Shown: positions 38,403 to 49,564, counted from the stretch's first letter. The stretch is DNA of 64,000 nt from Flavobacteriaceae bacterium (GCA_031277535.1 JAITMD010000010.1:1-64000), one strand, 5' to 3'. The notes: a model not told the origin generated them from the letters alone. Numbers and translations are program-made.

Positions 38403-39578
38403 ATGAAAAGATTATTTGGAATCCTTTGCTGTTTAATCAGCTTAAGTAGTTTGGGGCAAACTACAAAATATATAGCTACACCTACTAAGGCATATGAAGA
38501 TGCAAAAGCTACAAAAGAAGTAGGCTTTTTTACAAGAGGAGCTCATTTGTCGAACCTTATCAAGGTCAATAAGACCCTTTTGAAAGCGGAAGTTGATTAT
38601 AGTACTCCTCTGTATATTATAGATGTACAGAATGTAAAAAACAATTTGAATAGTGCAGATGAGGTAGAAGAATCTCCTGCACCTGTTATTGATGCTGACG
38701 ATTACTATGGTAGTCCTCATTTATTTACTACTGTAGCTGGTTTAAAAATGAGAGAGTATCCTAATAGTACATCCAATGTTATTACAGTATTATTGAATGG
38801 GACAGCAGTACCTATAGACTATTATCCTTATGATTCTGAAGCTTGGGTAGCTGTAACTTATAATGATTTGAAAGGATATATTCCGGTAAAATATACAGGC
38901 AAAAGACCAATTATGAATCAGTTGATTACTGCATATAAAAAAGCTACAACTGTTGAAGATCAAAAGAAATATGCAGAACGCATTTTGGAATTGGGATGGA
39001 ATGGTACAGATCAAGAAGCAATACAAGGATTAACAACCTACGTTGATTATGCTCAGAAAAACAATCTTACTGAAATTTTAAGTCTTACTAAATTACAAAT
39101 AGATGTTTTAAAAGCAGTACCTATTGATCAATTTGATAAAATAGCAAAGATGAAAAACAAAAAACTATTTGGTTTTACGCTTAACAGCGAAGTAGAACCT
39201 CGTAATGGTTTTAGTTTAGCTACTTTGGAGAAAAACTTAGGAAAAGTAAAAGATTCGTACGCTAACTTAGACGACTGCGGTTTGGGGGACTATGAAAGTA
39301 ATGTTATCTTCTATACTGCAGAATGCATTGGTCATGATGTAGCAAGAACATATATGTTGCGCAAATTAGACATTATCAATGGAGCAGGATTTAAGATAAA
39401 CAATACCATTGTATCAGATCAAACAACAGAAAAAGAATTTTTGCAAATAGGAAAAGGTTATATAACTTCGATACTAAACAATCAATATGCTTATATGATT
39501 GCTGTTGGAGATGATGCCTACAAGTTTACTTTTGTAAATGGTAAGCTATCTCACGTAGAACTAATTTATTTCTGCTAA
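38403..39578 (+). CDS. secreted SH3-like domain protein
   Basis: Signal peptide [20 protein letters not shown]. Bacterial SH3-like [23 protein letters not shown]...[17 protein letters not shown]. Start set at the ATG, not the TTG at 38391. Confidence 0.7.
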   Translation: MKRLFGILCCLISLSSLGQTTKYIATPTKAYEDAKATKEVGFFTRGAHLSNLIKVNKTLLKAEVDYSTPLYIIDVQNVKNNLNSADEVEESPAPVIDADDYYGSPHLFTTVAGLKMREYPNSTSNVITVLLNGTAVPIDYYPYDSEAWVAVTYNDLKGYIPVKYTGKRPIMNQLITAYKKATTVEDQKKYAERILELGWNGTDQEAIQGLTTYVDYAQKNNLTEILSLTKLQIDVLKAVPIDQFDKIAKMKNKKLFGFTLNSEVEPRNGFSLATLEKNLGKVKDSYANLDDCGLGDYESNVIFYTAECIGHDVARTYMLRKLDIINGAGFKINNTIVSDQTTEKEFLQIGKGYITSILNNQYAYMIAVGDDAYKFTFVNGKLSHVELIYFC

Positions 39579-39634
39579 TTCTTGGCTATAAATTCTTTTT
39601 ACCTAATTTTACAACAAATAATAAAACAAGAAAA

Positions 39635-40453
39635 ATGTCTGTAGCGAAAAAAGATTATAAGAAAGTGACTACAAAATCACTTATCGATATGAAGGCCAAC
39701 GGAGAAAAAATATCAATGCTAACTTGTTATGACTTCTCTATGGCAAAGGTATTAGAGGCAGGAGGTATTGACGTTATGCTTGTAGGAGACTCTGCAAGTA
39801 ATGTAATGGCAGGACACGAGACTACTTTACCTATCACTTTAGATCAGATGATTTACCACGCACAATCGGTAGTACGTGGAGCTGACAGAGCGCTAATTGT
39901 TGTGGATTTACCATTTGGTTCTTACCAATCGGATCCTAAAGAGGCTTTGCGTTCTGCTATTCGTATTATGAAAGAAAGTGGTGCACACGCTGTAAAAATG
40001 GAAGGTGGAGAAGAAATAAAAGACGGTATTAAACGCATCTTGGATGCTGGTATTCCAGTAATGGGACACTTAGGTCTTACTCCTCAATCAATTTACAAAT
40101 TTGGTACTTACACTGTAAGAGCAAAAGAAGAGCAAGAAGCAGAACAATTGATGAAAGACGCTAAGATGCTTGAAGAGATTGGATGTTTTGCAGTTGTATT
40201 GGAAAAAATACCTGCTGCATTAGCTAAAAAAGTAGCTGAAAGCATTTCTATCCCTGTTATTGGTATTGGTGCTGGTAGCGGTGTAGATGGACAAGTATTG
40301 GTAACTCATGACATGATTGGTCTTACTCACGAATTTAGTCCTAAATTCTTACGTCGTTATATGAATATCTATGAAGATATGAAAAACGCAGTAGCTCAAT
40401 ATGTTGATGATGTAAAATCTGTTGATTTCCCTAACGAGAACGAACAGTACTAA
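39635..40453 (+). CDS. panB: 3-methyl-2-oxobutanoate hydroxymethyltransferase
   Basis: [65 protein letters not shown]. Confidence 0.97.
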   Translation: MSVAKKDYKKVTTKSLIDMKANGEKISMLTCYDFSMAKVLEAGGIDVMLVGDSASNVMAGHETTLPITLDQMIYHAQSVVRGADRALIVVDLPFGSYQSDPKEALRSAIRIMKESGAHAVKMEGGEEIKDGIKRILDAGIPVMGHLGLTPQSIYKFGTYTVRAKEEQEAEQLMKDAKMLEEIGCFAVVLEKIPAALAKKVAESISIPVIGIGAGSGVDGQVLVTHDMIGLTHEFSPKFLRRYMNIYEDMKNAVAQYVDDVKSVDFPNENEQY

Positions 40454-40479
40454 AAGAAAACTACTTATTAAAAATACTG

Positions 40480-40512
40480 AAAATATCCTTTTTGAAATAA
40501 AAAGGATATTTT
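40480..40512 (+). terminator. panB terminator
   Basis: AAATATCCTTTTT-gaaat-AAAAAGGATATTTTTGTTT. Confidence 0.75.
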
Positions 40513-40530
40513 TGTTTCAAATTACTACAA

Positions 40531-41229
40531 ATGAAGATTGTTTCTACACCCGAAAACCTACAAGTACTACATGAAGATAATCATATTATCGTGATTAATA
40601 AACGCGTAGGTGATATTGTACAAGGGGATCAGACAGGAGATATGCCACTGAGCGAAATCGTTAAGCTGTATTTAAAAAAGAAGTACAACAAGCCAGGTGA
40701 GGTATATTTAGGTGTGGTACACAGATTAGACCGTCCTACGTCAGGATTAGTAGTATTCGCCAAAACGTCTAAAGCATTAACTCGTTTAAACGAATCGTTT
40801 AAGAATAGAGAAACACAAAAAACCTATTGGGCGGTAGTAAAAGATGCTCCACCACAAGTAGAAGATACGTTAGAACACTTTTTAGTTAGAAACCCTAAAA
40901 ACAATACTTCTAAAGCTCATAAAAAAGAAGTACCTAATAGTAAGAAGGCAAAGTTGACATACAAGATGTTTCACCAGTTAAAAACATACTCTGCATTGGA
41001 GATAGATTTATACACTGGACGTCATCACCAGATACGTTGTCAATTGGCAGCTGTTGGATGTCCTATTAAAGGAGATTTGAAGTATGGAGCTGACAGAAGT
41101 AATCCGGATGGCGGAATTCACTTACACGCTCGTAAACTAACGTTTATTCATCCAGTAACTAAAGAAACATTAACCATTGTTGCCCCTACTCCTGATGAAG
41201 TAATATGGAACAATGTAGATCCTAAATAA
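40531..41229 (+). CDS. RluA-family 23S rRNA/tRNA pseudouridine synthase
   Basis: GVVHRLDRPTSGLVVFAKTSKAL and TGRHHQIRCQLAAVGCPIKGDLKYG motifs. Confidence 0.93.
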   Translation: MKIVSTPENLQVLHEDNHIIVINKRVGDIVQGDQTGDMPLSEIVKLYLKKKYNKPGEVYLGVVHRLDRPTSGLVVFAKTSKALTRLNESFKNRETQKTYWAVVKDAPPQVEDTLEHFLVRNPKNNTSKAHKKEVPNSKKAKLTYKMFHQLKTYSALEIDLYTGRHHQIRCQLAAVGCPIKGDLKYGADRSNPDGGIHLHARKLTFIHPVTKETLTIVAPTPDEVIWNNVDPK

Positions 41230-41232
41230 ATG

Positions 41233-41260
41233 AAAGACTATTCTCCTATGAATAGTCTTT
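41233..41260 (+). terminator. Terminator after the pseudouridine synthase gene
   Basis: AAAGACTATTC-tcctat-GAATAGTCTTTTTTTG. Confidence 0.8.
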
Positions 41261-41319
41261 TTTTGTTATCTCTATTTCGATATAAAACTATTAATTTTAC
41301 TTTATCAAAAATGCTATAC

Positions 41320-42399
41320 ATGAAAATAGAAAAGCGATATACTAAAACCTTTGATTTTACAGATACTATTTTGTCTGCTACCCTGTCCCAAAAAGATGAG
41401 GTAATAATGGTTTTAAGCAATGGTGATGTAGTTAGACACAATACCGACACAAACGAAACAGACATCATCAGTACACTGAAAGACAGCATAGGATATACTG
41501 ATGGTGGATTTGATTTCACAAGTCCTATCTCCATTTATACCTTAGATGAAATAATTGTTGTGGTTAATGATTATAAAAGGCATGGTTATGTTTTTAACCT
41601 AAAACACAACTATAGGTTAAACTTATTTAGAGGAGAATATTATATTGAAATAACGCAATACCCTATTGCACTATACAAAGATGAACAACAAGTTCCTCAT
41701 TTAATCTATGCAGCGGATTGGAACCATGTACAAATACTTAACCTTGATACCCGTCAAATATTAACAGCTGCCAAATCGTTGATAGAACAAGGTGCTGAGG
41801 AAGACCATATTGAATTTTATAAAACACACGAAGAACACAACAAACTAACTTGGCCAAGTACTTATGATTATTTTTATGGTAAATTAAGTGTATCACCTGA
41901 TAATAAGTATTTCACAAGTGCAGGTTGGGTATGGGGTTCTGCAGACTACTGTAATACTTATACTATTGCTGATTTTATTGAGAACAATAGAATCTTAGAT
42001 ATAAATATTGCTGCTGGTGAACATCTAAATAGACAAGTATGTTGGGTAAACAAAAACACTATTGCTGTAGAATATGATCCTTATGAAGAAGGAGAGGAAG
42101 AAACTACAAAAGATACCTTAAAAGAAATACACCTATACCAAATAGTTGATAATACTTCTGCACTGATTAAAAAAATACAGATACAACAAAAGAACATTAA
42201 ATATAAACAGATGTACTTTGACACAACACTTAACTCTTTTGTATTATTAAATGAGTCAAGAGAAATCACAGTGATCACTAAGTCAGGAGAGATAGTATTA
42301 CAGCAAGATGACATAAAGGTCAATGCATACGATACTACCACTCATCAGTTTTTAGAATACAGTGATAAAACTATTACTATATATACCTTATCAGAATAA
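41320..42399 (+). CDS. hypothetical protein (beta-rich, WD40/beta-propeller-like character)
   Basis: ORF track starts at 41230, but a terminator occupies 41233-41260, so MKIEKRYTKTFDFTD at 41320 is the likelier start. Repetitive beta-strand patterns. Confidence 0.6.
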   Translation: MKIEKRYTKTFDFTDTILSATLSQKDEVIMVLSNGDVVRHNTDTNETDIISTLKDSIGYTDGGFDFTSPISIYTLDEIIVVVNDYKRHGYVFNLKHNYRLNLFRGEYYIEITQYPIALYKDEQQVPHLIYAADWNHVQILNLDTRQILTAAKSLIEQGAEEDHIEFYKTHEEHNKLTWPSTYDYFYGKLSVSPDNKYFTSAGWVWGSADYCNTYTIADFIENNRILDINIAAGEHLNRQVCWVNKNTIAVEYDPYEEGEEETTKDTLKEIHLYQIVDNTSALIKKIQIQQKNIKYKQMYFDTTLNSFVLLNESREITVITKSGEIVLQQDDIKVNAYDTTTHQFLEYSDKTITIYTLSE

Positions 42400-42437
42400 A
42401 CGACAAAGGCTATTTTAATCTACATAATCTTTACATT

Positions 42438-43280
42438 TTATTCTCCTATAGCAATTGATTTATTATTTCTTGACCATTCACTCCATGAGCCTACATATAG
42501 TTTAGGTGTTGGTAGACCAGCAGCAGTAATAGCTAATAATGTATGACAAGCCGTAACTCCCGAACCACAATGAACAACTATTCGATCTACAGCATATGAT
42601 TTGAAAATAATTTCATACTTACTTCTTAGTACTTCATCATTTAAAAATAAACCTTGTGCATCCAAATTGAGTGTAAAAGGTATATTAATTGCTCCTGGTA
42701 TATGTCCTGCTATTATATCAATTGGTTCTGATTTCCCTCCATATCTTTGAGTTTCTCGTACGTCAATAACCAAATAATCTTCTTCTTGTACATTGCGTTC
42801 TACTTCACTAATCATTGCTAAAGGTAATTGCCACTCAATAACAGGATACAAAGGTACTTTTGTAGGTACTACTTTATTATCATCTATAGGAAAACCTGCT
42901 TGTATAGCTGCTTGTAATCCCCCGTTTAAAACTTGAACTTTTGAATGTCCTATTGCTACTAACATCCACCAAAAACGAGCCGCTGCATTTGCACCATTTA
43001 CTTTATCATAAATAATTACATGACTTTCTGGAGTAATTCCAAGTGCTTGCAATGTTTTTGTAAAATTTAGTGGACTTGGTAAAGGATGTCTCCCTCCATT
43101 AACTGCTGATTCTCCTATACAAGACAAATCTATATTCATATCTACAAACAATGCCCCTACCAAATGTTCTTTCTTATAATCTTCTTTTGCTGTTAAATTA
43201 TTGGTTGCATCTATTAATATGATTTCCTCCTTTGCCTGATAAAGAAAAAATAACTCTTGTGCATCTATAATTGGTTTCAT
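42438..43280 (-). CDS. sseA: sulfurtransferase, thiosulfate/3-mercaptopyruvate type (two rhodanese domains)
   Basis: LIDVR-like VIDVRETQRYGGKSEPIDIIAGHIPGAINIPF, catalytic loop CGSGVTACH. Confidence 0.92.
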   Translation of the reverse strand: MKPIIDAQELFFLYQAKEEIILIDATNNLTAKEDYKKEHLVGALFVDMNIDLSCIGESAVNGGRHPLPSPLNFTKTLQALGITPESHVIIYDKVNGANAAARFWWMLVAIGHSKVQVLNGGLQAAIQAGFPIDDNKVVPTKVPLYPVIEWQLPLAMISEVERNVQEEDYLVIDVRETQRYGGKSEPIDIIAGHIPGAINIPFTLNLDAQGLFLNDEVLRSKYEIIFKSYAVDRIVVHCGSGVTACHTLLAITAAGLPTPKLYVGSWSEWSRNNKSIAIGE

Positions 43281-43445
43281 CTACTTTATATTACTTTAAT
43301 TGTACAGTTACTTCTATTTGTTAAATTACAAATAAATCAAACACAATAAAACTCTTCATTTCAAATAATATTTTGAACATTCTTATTATTGATTCATTTA
43401 TTGTAAATTGCTATACGATTATCCTATATCTTAGATAACTTTTAT

Positions 43446-44021
43446 ATGTACAAATCTCTGCTTCAATTATATCAAAAAGACCTTACAATAAGTCAGAAAG
43501 ACGAATTACTTTGTTTGAAATATTTTGAAGCAATAAAAATATCTAAAAACACTATTTTAGAAGATGAGAATACAATTCCAAAATACTTATACTTTGTAGT
43601 GGATGGTTTTGTTCGTTTATATCACACTAATTCAAAAGGAGAAGAAGTAACAACTCATATTAACTGCCCTCCAGGTTTTATTACCTCTTACTTCCACTTT
43701 ATCAATAGAACTAAATCAAATGACACACTTGCATGTATTACTGATTGTCAATTATTGCGTATTTCAAAAACAAACTTAGATACTCTAAATCAAGAAAGTC
43801 AGTCTTTCAAAGACTTTAGTATCCAAGTATTTCAACAATCTCTTGCATATAATGAAAAACGCTCTCAAGAATTAGCTACATTAACTGCTGAAGAACGTTA
43901 TATAAAATTGATTGAAAAACAGCCTGAAGTATTGCAGTTTGTTCCTATTCAATATATTGCTTCATTCTTAGGTATGAATCCTAAGAGTCTTAGTCGTATT
44001 CGAAAACAGTTGTCAAAATAA
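43446..44021 (+). CDS. Crp/Fnr family transcriptional regulator
   Basis: cNMP-binding-like N-terminus. C-terminal HTH (VPIQYIASFLGMNPKSLSRIRKQLSK). Confidence 0.88.
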   Translation: MYKSLLQLYQKDLTISQKDELLCLKYFEAIKISKNTILEDENTIPKYLYFVVDGFVRLYHTNSKGEEVTTHINCPPGFITSYFHFINRTKSNDTLACITDCQLLRISKTNLDTLNQESQSFKDFSIQVFQQSLAYNEKRSQELATLTAEERYIKLIEKQPEVLQFVPIQYIASFLGMNPKSLSRIRKQLSK

Positions 44022-44400
44022 CTATTTCTTTTCTGTATACTTCACTCCACGTCTTTCTAATGCCTCCATAGATTCATTCTGAAGCGCCTCTATTTTCTAA
44101 ACATCTTCGGTTACTACCTTCAAAAAACCTGCTATACTGTTTACTAAATCAAGTTGAAAATTAGCCTTCTTCTTTCCTCCCTATTTCCAATATACACAAT
44201 ATATTGTCCTTTCATATTCTTAGTCTTGTAGCGAGGATATGCATCATTTTCTTTTCCATTTTCTCTATCAGCTCTTAGTTCTCTATTAAATAGGAAGTAG
44301 TATTATTCTTACCTGCTATACTAACTTTACAACTTGTAGATTAAAATTCATATGTAGTAACTCTTGTGTATACAACTGTAGAGAGGCAAATGCATAACCA
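44022..44400 (-). pseudogene. Decayed protein-coding gene with frameshifts and internal stops
   Basis: Minus-strand segments GYAFASLQLYTQELLHMNFNLQVVKLV*, NRELRADRENGKENDAYPRYKTKNMKGQYIVYIGNREERR and QLDLVNSIAGFLKVVTEDV*KIEALQNESMEALERRGVKYTEKK* lie in order but in different or interrupted frames. Confidence 0.6.
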
Positions 44401-44408
44401 TTTAAAAA

Positions 44409-45251
44409 TTATTTTTTCTTAGACACTATTTTGTGATAGTTTTCAATAGCAGTATTAATGATAATATTTCCATCTATTCCATGCTTTATTAAAACATTGA
44501 CTGTTCCTTCTATAGACTCTATATATTTTTGTTCAATATTATAAATCATTTCAATTAGCCCTTTACTATTTAATTCAGCATATTTTTTAGCTGTACTTAC
44601 AGAAGTTATAATACTTGTTTTAGTTAAATAAGCTTTACCATTCTCTATTTTTACTAACTTGAACTCTTCTTTTGTAGTTAAATCAACCTTACTGTCTTTC
44701 GAAAACTCCATTTCCCTGCTATCTTCAGAAATAGTTGCATCATTAACTTTAGTCAACTTTACATTCTTAGCATCTTCTCTAAATAGATTGATTAGCATCT
44801 TTTCCACTTCTGAACTGAAAGGTTTAAAATTTTGATTAATAATTCTATTAATCTTCAATCCTGTACGTTCATCTAAAACTCCAAATGCGACATCTATCGA
44901 AGCTTTTTCACTATTAGTACTCAATAGCTTCTTATCTTTTAATTTTTTCTCTTCGTTTTTTACTAAATCTAAACTGAAGTTTAAATTTTTATTTATTCCT
45001 TCTTTCCAGTTAATAGTATATTGTTCTTTAAGTTCTTCGATTTCTGTAGATGGAAATTGAGCTCCTTCTTTTTTAGCCTGATTAATCATTTTCTCATCAC
45101 CTGTTAAATTAATAACAGTAGTCTCTTTACTTGTTTTAGAAATATCAAAACTCATTCCTGGTTTCAGATCATAACTTATACGAACTGATTTTTGTGCTTG
45201 CACTTGTATAGAAATAAAAACACACAATGCAAAAAATATTACTTTTTTCAT
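44409..45251 (-). CDS. secreted hypothetical protein (DUF6263-like)
   Basis: Signal peptide MKKVIFFALCVFISIQVQA, YDLKPGMSFDISKTSKETTVINLTGDE. Confidence 0.65.
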   Translation of the reverse strand: MKKVIFFALCVFISIQVQAQKSVRISYDLKPGMSFDISKTSKETTVINLTGDEKMINQAKKEGAQFPSTEIEELKEQYTINWKEGINKNLNFSLDLVKNEEKKLKDKKLLSTNSEKASIDVAFGVLDERTGLKINRIINQNFKPFSSEVEKMLINLFREDAKNVKLTKVNDATISEDSREMEFSKDSKVDLTTKEEFKLVKIENGKAYLTKTSIITSVSTAKKYAELNSKGLIEMIYNIEQKYIESIEGTVNVLIKHGIDGNIIINTAIENYHKIVSKKK

Positions 45252-45554
45252 ATTTTCAAATTTATAATAACAAATTTATCAATTTTAACACAATTAAACT
45301 ATTTTAATTGCAAAACAATAGATTGATTTTCAAACAATACAAACAAAATAATTCATTTTACACAGTATCCTATTTATCATTTTTAATCCTCCTTCCTCTA
45401 ACTACCCTTGATAATTTAAATCTTAATTGTGTTATTAAGAAATTAATTCTAACAATTACAAATTTTCGTACTACTAAATTCTATTAAGTAACATTTGTGA
45501 AGTGGATTGATTCATTCGTTATAGACATTTGTCTTACAAAACAATTAATTAAAT

Positions 45555-46568
45555 ATGGAGACAACAAACTTAGCTCTTGTATCAGGAGCCAATGGACATC
45601 TTGGGAATAACTTGGTAAGACTGTTACTTAAAGAGGGAATACCTGTTAGAGCAACAGTACGTAACATAAACAACACAGAGCCTTTTAAAGGTTTAGACTG
45701 TGAAGTGGTACAAGCTGATATTATAGATAAAAGTTCTTTTGTAAAAGCATTACAAGGTGTTCATACTTTCTATGCTGTAGGTGCTTCTTTTAAATTATGG
45801 GCAAAAGATCCTAAAAAAGAAATCTATGACGTGAATATGCAAGGAACCAAAAACACAATAGAAGCAGCTGCTGAGGCTGGTGTAAAACGCATTGTATATG
45901 TTAGTTCTATTGCAGCGTTAGATTACACCCATATCCCTACCCGAGAGAGCAATGGCTATAATCCTGACCGCAGAGATATGTACTATAACTCTAAAAATGA
46001 TGGAGAACAACTTGCGTTTGAATTAGCAAATAAACTTGGTATAGAGCTTGTTTCTGTTATGCCTGGAGCAATGATAGGTAGTGAATCTTTTCTTTCTTTA
46101 AACGTATCTTATGGGGTTCTTAAGCTTATCATTAATAAGCAAATTCCAATTGATACAATGATTACACTAAATTGGGTAGATGTAAAAGATGTAGCCATGG
46201 GATGTTATCAAGCCGCTCTAAAAGGCAGAAATGGACAGCGCTATATCTTAGCAAATGAAAAGTGTATGACCATAACGGATACGACTAAACTAACTCAACA
46301 ACTCTATCCTGAACTAAAACTTAAAGTACCTAATGCTGTTCCTAAATGTATGCTTTATACAATAGCAGGGTTAATGGAATTTATGGCTAAAGTAAGTGGC
46401 AAACCTCCTGTATTAACTACAAAAGACATCGCTATGTTTTCTGGTTTACAACAAGACTTTGATATTTCTAAATCAAGAAGAGAATTAGATTTCAATCCTA
46501 AACCAACTGAACAAGCGGTTGCAGATGCCTTAGCTTATTTAATGAAACACAAAGAATTATTAAAGTAA
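45555..46568 (+). CDS. NAD-dependent epimerase/dehydratase (dihydroflavonol-4-reductase-like)
   Basis: LALVSGANGHLGNNLVRLLLKEG, VYVSSIAALDY, NSKNDGEQLAFELA. Confidence 0.88.
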   Translation: METTNLALVSGANGHLGNNLVRLLLKEGIPVRATVRNINNTEPFKGLDCEVVQADIIDKSSFVKALQGVHTFYAVGASFKLWAKDPKKEIYDVNMQGTKNTIEAAAEAGVKRIVYVSSIAALDYTHIPTRESNGYNPDRRDMYYNSKNDGEQLAFELANKLGIELVSVMPGAMIGSESFLSLNVSYGVLKLIINKQIPIDTMITLNWVDVKDVAMGCYQAALKGRNGQRYILANEKCMTITDTTKLTQQLYPELKLKVPNAVPKCMLYTIAGLMEFMAKVSGKPPVLTTKDIAMFSGLQQDFDISKSRRELDFNPKPTEQAVADALAYLMKHKELLK

Positions 46569-46579
46569 TTTACAAAAAA

Positions 46580-46614
46580 AACTCTCTTTAATATTACTTT
46601 ATTAAAGGGAGCTT
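46580..46614. terminator. Bidirectional terminator-like hairpin
   Basis: AACTCTCTTTAAT...ATTAAAGGGAGCTT between convergent genes (one mismatch). Confidence 0.5.
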
Positions 46615-46617
46615 TAT

Positions 46618-47160
46618 CTATTGTTCCTTATACTTTTTACTTTGCTCAATCAAAAGTTTAATCAATTGATTTTTACTAATTTTTAATCCATTTGCAGAAA
46701 TACTAATAGGAGTACCATACTGCTTAAAATTTGCTTCTATTGCCTTTCGTTTAAAAGAGTTTGTTACTTTATTTAAATACTCTTCTGGATTACTTACTAC
46801 AACAAGGATAAACTTTTGAGAATAAGCTTCTACCTCTTCTATGCTAAGGATATCTTTCCAAGGTATTAACCCTGCAGAAACAGCAGTTGCATTATCCCAT
46901 ATTCCTTGATTATTAATGATTAATCCTGGTTTTGGATCAAACATTTTTTTAATATACAAGATAGCAAAGAATGTAAAGAGTATGATACTTGCTATACCTA
47001 TAACAAATAAAATATAAGGGTTATTATAAATAGCATGATTTCCTTGAGGAGGAGCAAATACAAAACAAACACCTAATGCGACAAATACAAAACAAGCAAA
47101 CATTAACAATGCCATCTTTGCTTTACTTAATGGTATAATAATTTCTTTTTCTTGATTCAT
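46618..47160 (-). CDS. small membrane protein (STM3941-like)
   Basis: Two TM segments followed by LIINNQGIWDNATAVSAGLIPWKDILSIEE. Confidence 0.6.
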   Translation of the reverse strand: MNQEKEIIIPLSKAKMALLMFACFVFVALGVCFVFAPPQGNHAIYNNPYILFVIGIASIILFTFFAILYIKKMFDPKPGLIINNQGIWDNATAVSAGLIPWKDILSIEEVEAYSQKFILVVVSNPEEYLNKVTNSFKRKAIEANFKQYGTPISISANGLKISKNQLIKLLIEQSKKYKEQ

Positions 47161-47192
47161 TTCTTTCTTTTAACAAAAGTAAAAGAATTTAC

Positions 47193-48566
47193 TTATTTAA
47201 AAAATCTCCTCAACCATCCCTCTTTCTGTTTAGTGTAAGGAGGATATTTTATACTCGATTCGAACCAAAAAGGTTTGTACAATATACTCTTGTAATGAGA
47301 GAATGTCTCAAAACCATACTTACCATGATAGTTTCCTATACCACTTGCTCCTACTCCACCAAAAGGTAGCGTATTAGTGCTTAAATGCATCAAACTATCA
47401 TTGACTGCACCACCTCCAAAAGAAACCTCTCGAAGTATTTTATCAATTATCATCTTATCCTTTCCATAGATATAACAGGCTAAAGGTTTAGGCCGTCTCT
47501 TAATCTGTACAATAACCTCATCTAAAGACTCAAAACTAAGTACAGGCAATAATGGCCCAAATATTTCTTCTTGCATAATCTCATCTTCCCAAATAATCTC
47601 ATCTAATATAGTTGGGCTAATAAAGTGTTTATCTCTATCTGTATTACCTCCATAGCATACCTTAGCTATATCAATTAAGTTCACTAATCGATCAAAGTTC
47701 TTAGTATTTATAATTTGCAAATAGTGTGAGGGTAAGTTATCTGTTTGTTGTGGATAATCATCCATCTCAATCTTTAGGTACTTTATCAACTCCTCTTTTA
47801 TAGAAGCATCAACTAAGACGTAATCAGGAGCAACGCAAGTTTGACCTGCATTTAATAGTTTAGCCCATACGAGACGTTTGGCAGTCATCGGAATATCACA
47901 ACCTTTCAGAATAATCGCAGGGCTCTTTCCTCCTAACTCTAAGGTAACAGGTACTAAGTTTTTAGCAGCCGCCTCATAAACAATCTTCCCTATAGTGGTA
48001 CTCCCCGTAAAGAATATCTTATCAAAAGGTAATGACAACAATTCAGTAGTTTCTTCTATTCCACCTTCTACTACATAAAGATATTCCTTGTCAAAGTTTT
48101 CATTTATTAATTCGGCTAATACTTGAGAAGTACGCATAGGTAGCTCACTTGGTTTTATAATCACTGTATTGCCTGCTGCCATTGCGGTTAAGGCAGGTAA
48201 TAAAGAAAGCTGATACGGATAATTCCAAGCACCTATTATTAAAGTAACGCCTAATGGTTCCGGCATAATATATCCCTTAGCAGGGAAGTTAGCTAAGCCT
48301 ACAGAAACGCGTTTTCGCTTACTTAATTTCTTTATACTCTTGATATAATAGTTAATTTCTGTGTACACAATAGACAACTCTGTAAGATAAGTTTCAAAAG
48401 CAGATTTACCAAAGTCGTGGTATATTGCCTCTTCTAATAGCTGCTCATTTGCTTGCAACACTTGTTTAAGCTTCTTTAACTGCTCTATACGAAAAGAAAT
48501 ATCTTTGGTAGCATTACTATCAAAATAAGACTTTTGTGTGCTAAATACAGAGGTTATTGTGTTCAT
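47193..48566 (-). CDS. aldehyde dehydrogenase family protein
   Basis: IIGAWNYPYQLSL, ITFTGS-like IFFTGSTTIGKIV, TLELGGKSPAIIL, NAGQTCVAPDYVLV. Confidence 0.93.
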   Translation of the reverse strand: MNTITSVFSTQKSYFDSNATKDISFRIEQLKKLKQVLQANEQLLEEAIYHDFGKSAFETYLTELSIVYTEINYYIKSIKKLSKRKRVSVGLANFPAKGYIMPEPLGVTLIIGAWNYPYQLSLLPALTAMAAGNTVIIKPSELPMRTSQVLAELINENFDKEYLYVVEGGIEETTELLSLPFDKIFFTGSTTIGKIVYEAAAKNLVPVTLELGGKSPAIILKGCDIPMTAKRLVWAKLLNAGQTCVAPDYVLVDASIKEELIKYLKIEMDDYPQQTDNLPSHYLQIINTKNFDRLVNLIDIAKVCYGGNTDRDKHFISPTILDEIIWEDEIMQEEIFGPLLPVLSFESLDEVIVQIKRRPKPLACYIYGKDKMIIDKILREVSFGGGAVNDSLMHLSTNTLPFGGVGASGIGNYHGKYGFETFSHYKSILYKPFWFESSIKYPPYTKQKEGWLRRFFK

Positions 48567-48611
48567 AGGCTATATATAACTAATCAAAGATAACTTATAA
48601 AACAGATATCT

Positions 48612-49499
48612 TTATACCGTTTCTAAGAAATGGATTATTTCTTTGCTCACTACTTCTGGTTTTTCAGCTAACAGGAAGTGTCCACATTCTTTTACTTCTT
48701 TCAATGTTAGATTACTTGTAGTATGAGGTAAAGACATCTTTAGTATTTCATAACCACTGCCTCCTATCCCTAATACAGGTATTGTAAGCTTACCATAACT
48801 TTTACTATCTTCTATGTCTTGAGGAAAAGCTTGATACCACGCATTAGAAACACGAATAGCTTCTTTGCTATTGTAAGCAGTAGCATATACTTGTTTATCA
48901 AAATCAGTAATACTCTCCTTATTGTAAACTAAATGATCGAACAACCAATTAATAACTAAGTCCATACGCCCCTCCAGTAATTGCTCTGGCAAATCTTTAA
49001 CCTGATTAAAAGCAAGCCACCAAGGATAAGTATATTTCCCTCCTAAGATAGGAAGCATAGGCAATTGATACATTCCTGCATCAGGATGAGGGGTATCTAA
49101 CATAATCAGCTTAGTAGTCACTTCTGGATAGTTACTTGCAAAACTAAAAGCTACATGTGCTCCTATATCGTGTCCTCCAATAGAAACCGTGTCAAAACCT
49201 AACTTCTGAACCAACTCATAAACATCCTTTGCCATATTCCTTTTCTCATAACCAGATGTAGGCTTGGCAGAATTACCCATTCCTCGCATTTCTACAACTA
49301 TCACACAGTACTTTTCTGCTAAAGCAGGTATTACTTTGTGATAAGCCCACCAAGTTTCTGGATATCCTGGTATTAATACTAAAGGTTCTCCTTGGCCTCC
49401 CATTACATAATGTATTTGCGTTTCATTTACCTCTATATACTGACTTCTAAACCCTGGTAATAAACCTATTAATTCGTTATTTAATGATACTGTACTCAT
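48612..49499 (-). CDS. alpha/beta hydrolase (epoxide hydrolase-like)
   Basis: VLIPGYPETWWAYHKVIP (HGxP-type), VSIGGHDIGAHVAF nucleophile elbow, ECGHFLLAEKP. Confidence 0.9.
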   Translation of the reverse strand: MSTVSLNNELIGLLPGFRSQYIEVNETQIHYVMGGQGEPLVLIPGYPETWWAYHKVIPALAEKYCVIVVEMRGMGNSAKPTSGYEKRNMAKDVYELVQKLGFDTVSIGGHDIGAHVAFSFASNYPEVTTKLIMLDTPHPDAGMYQLPMLPILGGKYTYPWWLAFNQVKDLPEQLLEGRMDLVINWLFDHLVYNKESITDFDKQVYATAYNSKEAIRVSNAWYQAFPQDIEDSKSYGKLTIPVLGIGGSGYEILKMSLPHTTSNLTLKEVKECGHFLLAEKPEVVSKEIIHFLETV

Positions 49500-49564
49500 C
49501 TTATTAAGATATTAAATATTACTTATTTTCATTTGATAGATGTAAAACTAAATAGTATTTTTAC

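Noticed and set aside
45291-45310. Palindrome CAATTAAA-ctat-TTTAATTG
   Set aside because: AT-only short dyad in AT-rich intergenic DNA. Not distinguishable from chance.
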